From NCBI GenBank assembly GCA_015680685.1, contig MNCI01033354.1, forward strand, positions 476,062 through 540,061: a stretch of 64,000 nt of DNA, given 5' to 3'. The position numbers were made by a program, and so were the translations under genes. The notes below the pieces were generated by a model. It had not been told where the DNA came from, searched no databases, and was given only the letters and a program-made list of their open reading frames with translations. Source of the stretch: Gnetum montanum. Taxonomy: Eukaryota > Streptophyta > Gnetopsida > Gnetales > Gnetaceae. Positions 60,496-64,000 of the stretch are shown here, piece by piece. Numbering within the stretch: position 1 is the stretch's first letter; each line of letters begins with the position of its first letter.

Positions 60496-63435
60496 AAAAT
60501 GACCAACCTTCTCATCAAAAGAGTCAGTGACATGCAACATCTCCACAGTAAGGATGGAAGGGATAGGTGTCGTACATACATCAAGCAAGCCTACACGTTG
60601 GATGTTCTCATGGATGTATCCAAGATCCTATCCTCTTAGCCATTACTATGTTGGTATCACCTCACCAAAATTCAGGATGAGGGTATCCTCATGATGTTTC
60701 TTGAAAGCAGTATGGTGACATTGGCAAAGGTGGAAGGTCCTACAAAGCAACAACAAAAGTTTAGCATCAACATAAGCAAGTTTAATAACTAGTTAAAGTA
60801 ATAGAACAATTTGAACTTTCATAACCATAACACAATAGAAGCTATAGCCTTTATGATTACCTTTTCTCTTTTTCTTCAATGTAGTTTGAGTGGAGGTCCT
60901 AGTTGTAAGGGTCTGATCCATGAAGTTATTGGAATCTGCCCAATAGTTATGCATCATCCCATCATCCTTACACTTCTTGTATAGAAGGTTGAACATTGTA
61001 GCGTAGGCATTGAAGTCCCCTCTTAATTGTTGATACAAAAAAATTCTAGTCTAAGGGCCCTTGGTGAATTCATTTAAACTAGTTTGAGTTGATGCCAAGG
61101 TTTGATCATTAATGATCAAGCCTTGATTGTTGACCTTGTACCTACATGAAGTTCATAAGAGTAAATGAAGTTAAGAAAAAATATATTAGCCAATAAATCC
61201 AGAAAAACATGAAAATACTATAATAATTATGCTTACATTGGTAGATGATACACATTGTTGAGCAAGTTTTGGAACAATGTGTGGGCCCTATGTGCCACCA
61301 TCAAAGTATTGTCAGCATTATACTGGCTATACTCTAGCATCATGGGTTGATGACATCTACTATAAAGCAACATGGGTTGATGAAATCTACTATAAAGCAA
61401 CATGGGTTGATGACATCTACTATTCCCCCTAATGTCCTAGGTGGTAGATTGTTAGTAATAAACTTGATAATCAGGCTAGATGCTCGAGGTAACAAGGTAT
61501 CCACTATAGCCCCAACCACATCTATGGACAAGTGTGACCACAACATCACACTAAATTTTTGCATGATATAGGCAAGGAATTCCCTTGCCCCAAGCTAGAA
61601 CCATAATGAAGCCTTTCCCAATGGCATGTTAGGGAGTGGAGTGTTGGCCTTGGAATGGCCATGTAACAAAGAATGCCCACCAACTCCACAATGATGAGGA
61701 TGGGCTTCAAATAAACCTTGGATGAAGTAAAGAAAAAACATTATGATTAATTAGAATTTCTTAATAAATTTGGAAACAACATCCTAGTTAAAAGTGAAAT
61801 TAGCCTCTGTGAAAAGCTCTAAGGTGTTTATCTAAATCAGCTTAAGAAATTCCACAAAAAAGAATTATTACAACCTTGCATAGCAAAAACATTATGGCTA
61901 ATTGGAATTACTATATAAATTTGGAAAAAAACATCTTAGTCAAAGATGAAATTAGCCTTTGTAAAAATATCTAAGGTGTTTATATAAATTGGATTAAGAA
62001 ATTCCATAAAAAAAGCATTATTACAAAATATTACAACCTTTCATGGCCTTCATAGCCGAAATTTCATAGTCAAAGTTAAGCCTTAGTTAAGACCATGCAT
62101 AAACTTAGAAGAAGCATTAAAAATTAGAAAAAGCATATAGCCATAGTAAAAATCTTTCTAAAAATAGTAAAGCCTTTGCATTTCTTAAAAAAAGATATTG
62201 AAAACATAAGTTTTACAAAAAAAACTACACATGTCACTCACATCCATCCAAAATATAACCTTATTCACATAGTTTAACCAAAAATTTATTAAAATTTTAT
62301 TTGGGCTTTGATTTTAGTGATTCCACCATGAAAGGAATCCTAAAATCATAAACCTTATAACCATTACCATTACAACTAGAAATACACAACCGTTGTTACA
62401 TGGAACATAGGTAAATTAGCAAGAAATCATAATCATCACCATGAATCCTCTTTCACATAGGGTTGGTAAAAAATTTACCAAAAATTTGTTTGAGCTTTAA
62501 ATAAAGTCATTCCACCATAGTTTGAAAGCTTGAATCAATAACTATGCACTCAAGCTTAATGAAAATTCAAAGCCATTGCTACTTATTCATAAAAAATTCA
62601 CCAACTTAGACAAGAATCTGAAAACCTCCTTTTGACATAGGTTAAATAAAAATTTCATAAGAAATTTGTTTTAAGTCTAATCGAAATGCGCCTATCTCCA
62701 TTCGAAAGTTGAAGCCAAGCCCTACCTAGCCATAACCAAAAATAGCTAAAACCTCTACAATTTAATTAGAGAAAATTCATGAATTCACATGAAAATCTAA
62801 AAATGGCATAGTGATCCTAATTGCATGAGCTTAGGAAAACAACCATAATGTAATATTTCAAAGCAAAATTGAATAAGACAATAGACATTGGAAAGCTTAA
62901 ACATAGGGATACAAATAAATATTATTATATTTGAAAAATATGGATAATTTTTGTAAGAAAAAATACATAGCATTGCTTGTATTTTTCATGTAAAAAGCTA
63001 AAAGGCTAAAACCTAACTTAATGTCAATGAAAGTTAACTTTGATGAATATTTTGACCTAGATTTGAAAAAAATGGCCATATCCCAAAATTTTGATAAGAA
63101 AGCAAGAAAACATCAAGCCTAATTTCAAAAATTGAATCTACTACAGCCAAAATAATGAAAGAATCATAGATCTACATGGAAATGGCCAAAATAAGAGGGA
63201 GGATTTGTTTAGAATTTTGTTTTACCTCCTCTATCAGTGTATATTTAAGAAAAATGGCCCCACACATGACAAGAAAAACATAAGAAACCAAGAAAAAATA
63301 GGTAGAACTGCCTACCTTAGAGTAGCAACAAATGAGGTAATTTTCATAGATCTTTGGCAAGCTCATCCACTTTTTGAATCCTAGGATTCTAGCTCTTTCC
63401 TCTACATTGCTTGGATGCCATGATAGGCTCAACCT
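60496..63435 (-). pseudogene. Minus-strand intron-containing gene, 5' half
   Basis: Upstream half of the gene at 48400-50770. First coding-like piece near 63432-63315 (ERARILGFKKWMSLPKIYEN), then a long non-coding stretch, then pieces at about 61720-61237, 61141-60861 and 60739-60496. Introns with clean ends on the minus strand: 61236-61142 (GTAAGC...TGTAG) and 60860-60740 (GTAATC...TTTGTAG). The 61.1-60.9 kb piece reads LYQQLRGDFNAYATMFNLLY and is open but for one stop. The frame running into 60496 continues at 50770 if element B and one GTGCT are removed. Family not recognised. Confidence 0.5.
61341..61425. repeat. 30-bp tandem repeat, almost three copies
   Basis: CATGGGTTGATGACATCTAC followed by TATAAAGCAA, at 61341, 61371 and 61401 (last copy partial). 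It lies within a coding-like piece of the minus-strand gene. The period is a multiple of three. Confidence 0.92.
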
Positions 63436-64000
63436 TGTGGATGATTGAAATTAAGAAAAATACGAGTTCTACATTGTGTGTAGGAAGGAATGAGGCTTCC
63501 ACATTACGAATAGGTTGCTTCTGCCATAAAAATATCTACCAAAGCTCTCTTCTAATGCCTAGTTTGCAAGAATGACAATTATGATAAAAAACATGTGAAA
63601 TTTGGCATTAAAACTCATCTAAACCTAAACATCCACCTCTAAACCCAAATTGACCATTTAGTGCACCATAACTCCAAGTGCACTAAAGTGCAGAGAGGTT
63701 GGGGGAGTCTATTTCATTTTAAAATTTGTGGAAAATAGCTTCACTTCAAAATTTTAAATTTTTGAATTATGGACCCCACCATATGTCTTTCCTCCTACCC
63801 AAAGAACTACATCAACACTGAGTTTTGGTTACTTTTGACACTTAAAGCAATATTTTCATCTTAACTTCCATGCATCCATGCTAGGGATGGAATGGCTAGC
63901 ATGGATACGTGCCTTCCATTTTACAAAATCATTAAAATACAATTATTTTACCATTTTTAGTAGCCACAACCTACTTTTTAAATTTGGGCTCTCAACATGG
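63436..64000. other. Right edge of the window, no gene seen
   Basis: AT-rich, non-coding. GAGAGGTTGGGGGAG near 63695 could be the polypurine tract before a 3' LTR of element D that continues beyond the window, but no copy of the left LTR was recognised here. Confidence 0.3.

Noticed and set aside
63172-63432. 86-codon frame taken as one complete small gene
   Set aside because: Only its first part (to about 63315) looks like coding sequence. The rest reads through a GTAGGC donor into intron-like sequence, so it is treated as the first exon of the minus-strand gene.

Overview
The window is nuclear DNA from a seed plant with a large, repeat-rich genome. The one recognisable host gene is a five-exon plant-specific gene, and nearly everything else is Ty3/gypsy LTR retrotransposon sequence, much of it nested and decayed. 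A gymnosperm or other large-genome plant would fit, but I cannot name the species. There are three N runs, at 10743-10874, 37221 and 46359.

Layout. 1-3056 is the 5' part of an Athila-type element on the minus strand (element C) that runs off the left edge. 3057-12130 is a degraded patchwork: a 29-bp tandem repeat, an inverted pair of LTRs (family H), an archaeal-type RNase H relic and a gapped LTR. 12131-13538 is the upstream region of the host gene, with a tRNA-derived SINE-like relic. 13539-15443 is an ASG1-like gene whose first intron is GC-AG. 15888-31735 is an old Ty3/gypsy element (G). Its integrase region was split by a younger Athila-type element (A, 17296-30520, minus strand) with 923-bp LTRs and a perfect CATGG target-site duplication. 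35.3-41.2 kb holds another decayed Ty3/gypsy element (F), with a solo LTR inserted in it (36837-37316, TSD CTTGG). 42.3-63.9 kb holds Tat-type gag-pro sequence (element D, plus strand) followed by a minus-strand gene with introns. Element B (50776-60490, TSD GTGCT) is inserted in one exon of that gene.

How the parts relate. Elements A, B and C share a gag with an N-terminal FTFILHQ-type motif, an unusual knuckle-like Cys/His motif, an aspartic protease and an Athila-type primer-binding site. Elements A and B also carry an extra ORF between pol and the 3' LTR. In both, that ORF starts directly after a consensus 3' splice site, which suggests expression from a spliced RNA. In A, a module resembling the LTR U3 (palindromes plus TATA box) lies about 370 bp upstream of the extra ORF and could be its own promoter. 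A 14-base polypurine-tract motif recurs inside A and B, not only at their 3' LTRs. Element B is a chimera: its two terminal LTRs belong to different subfamilies, yet its target-site duplication is perfect.

All retroelement reading frames carry stops or frameshifts, many at Gln or Trp codons as expected from deamination of methylated cytosine. None looks able to encode a full set of proteins.
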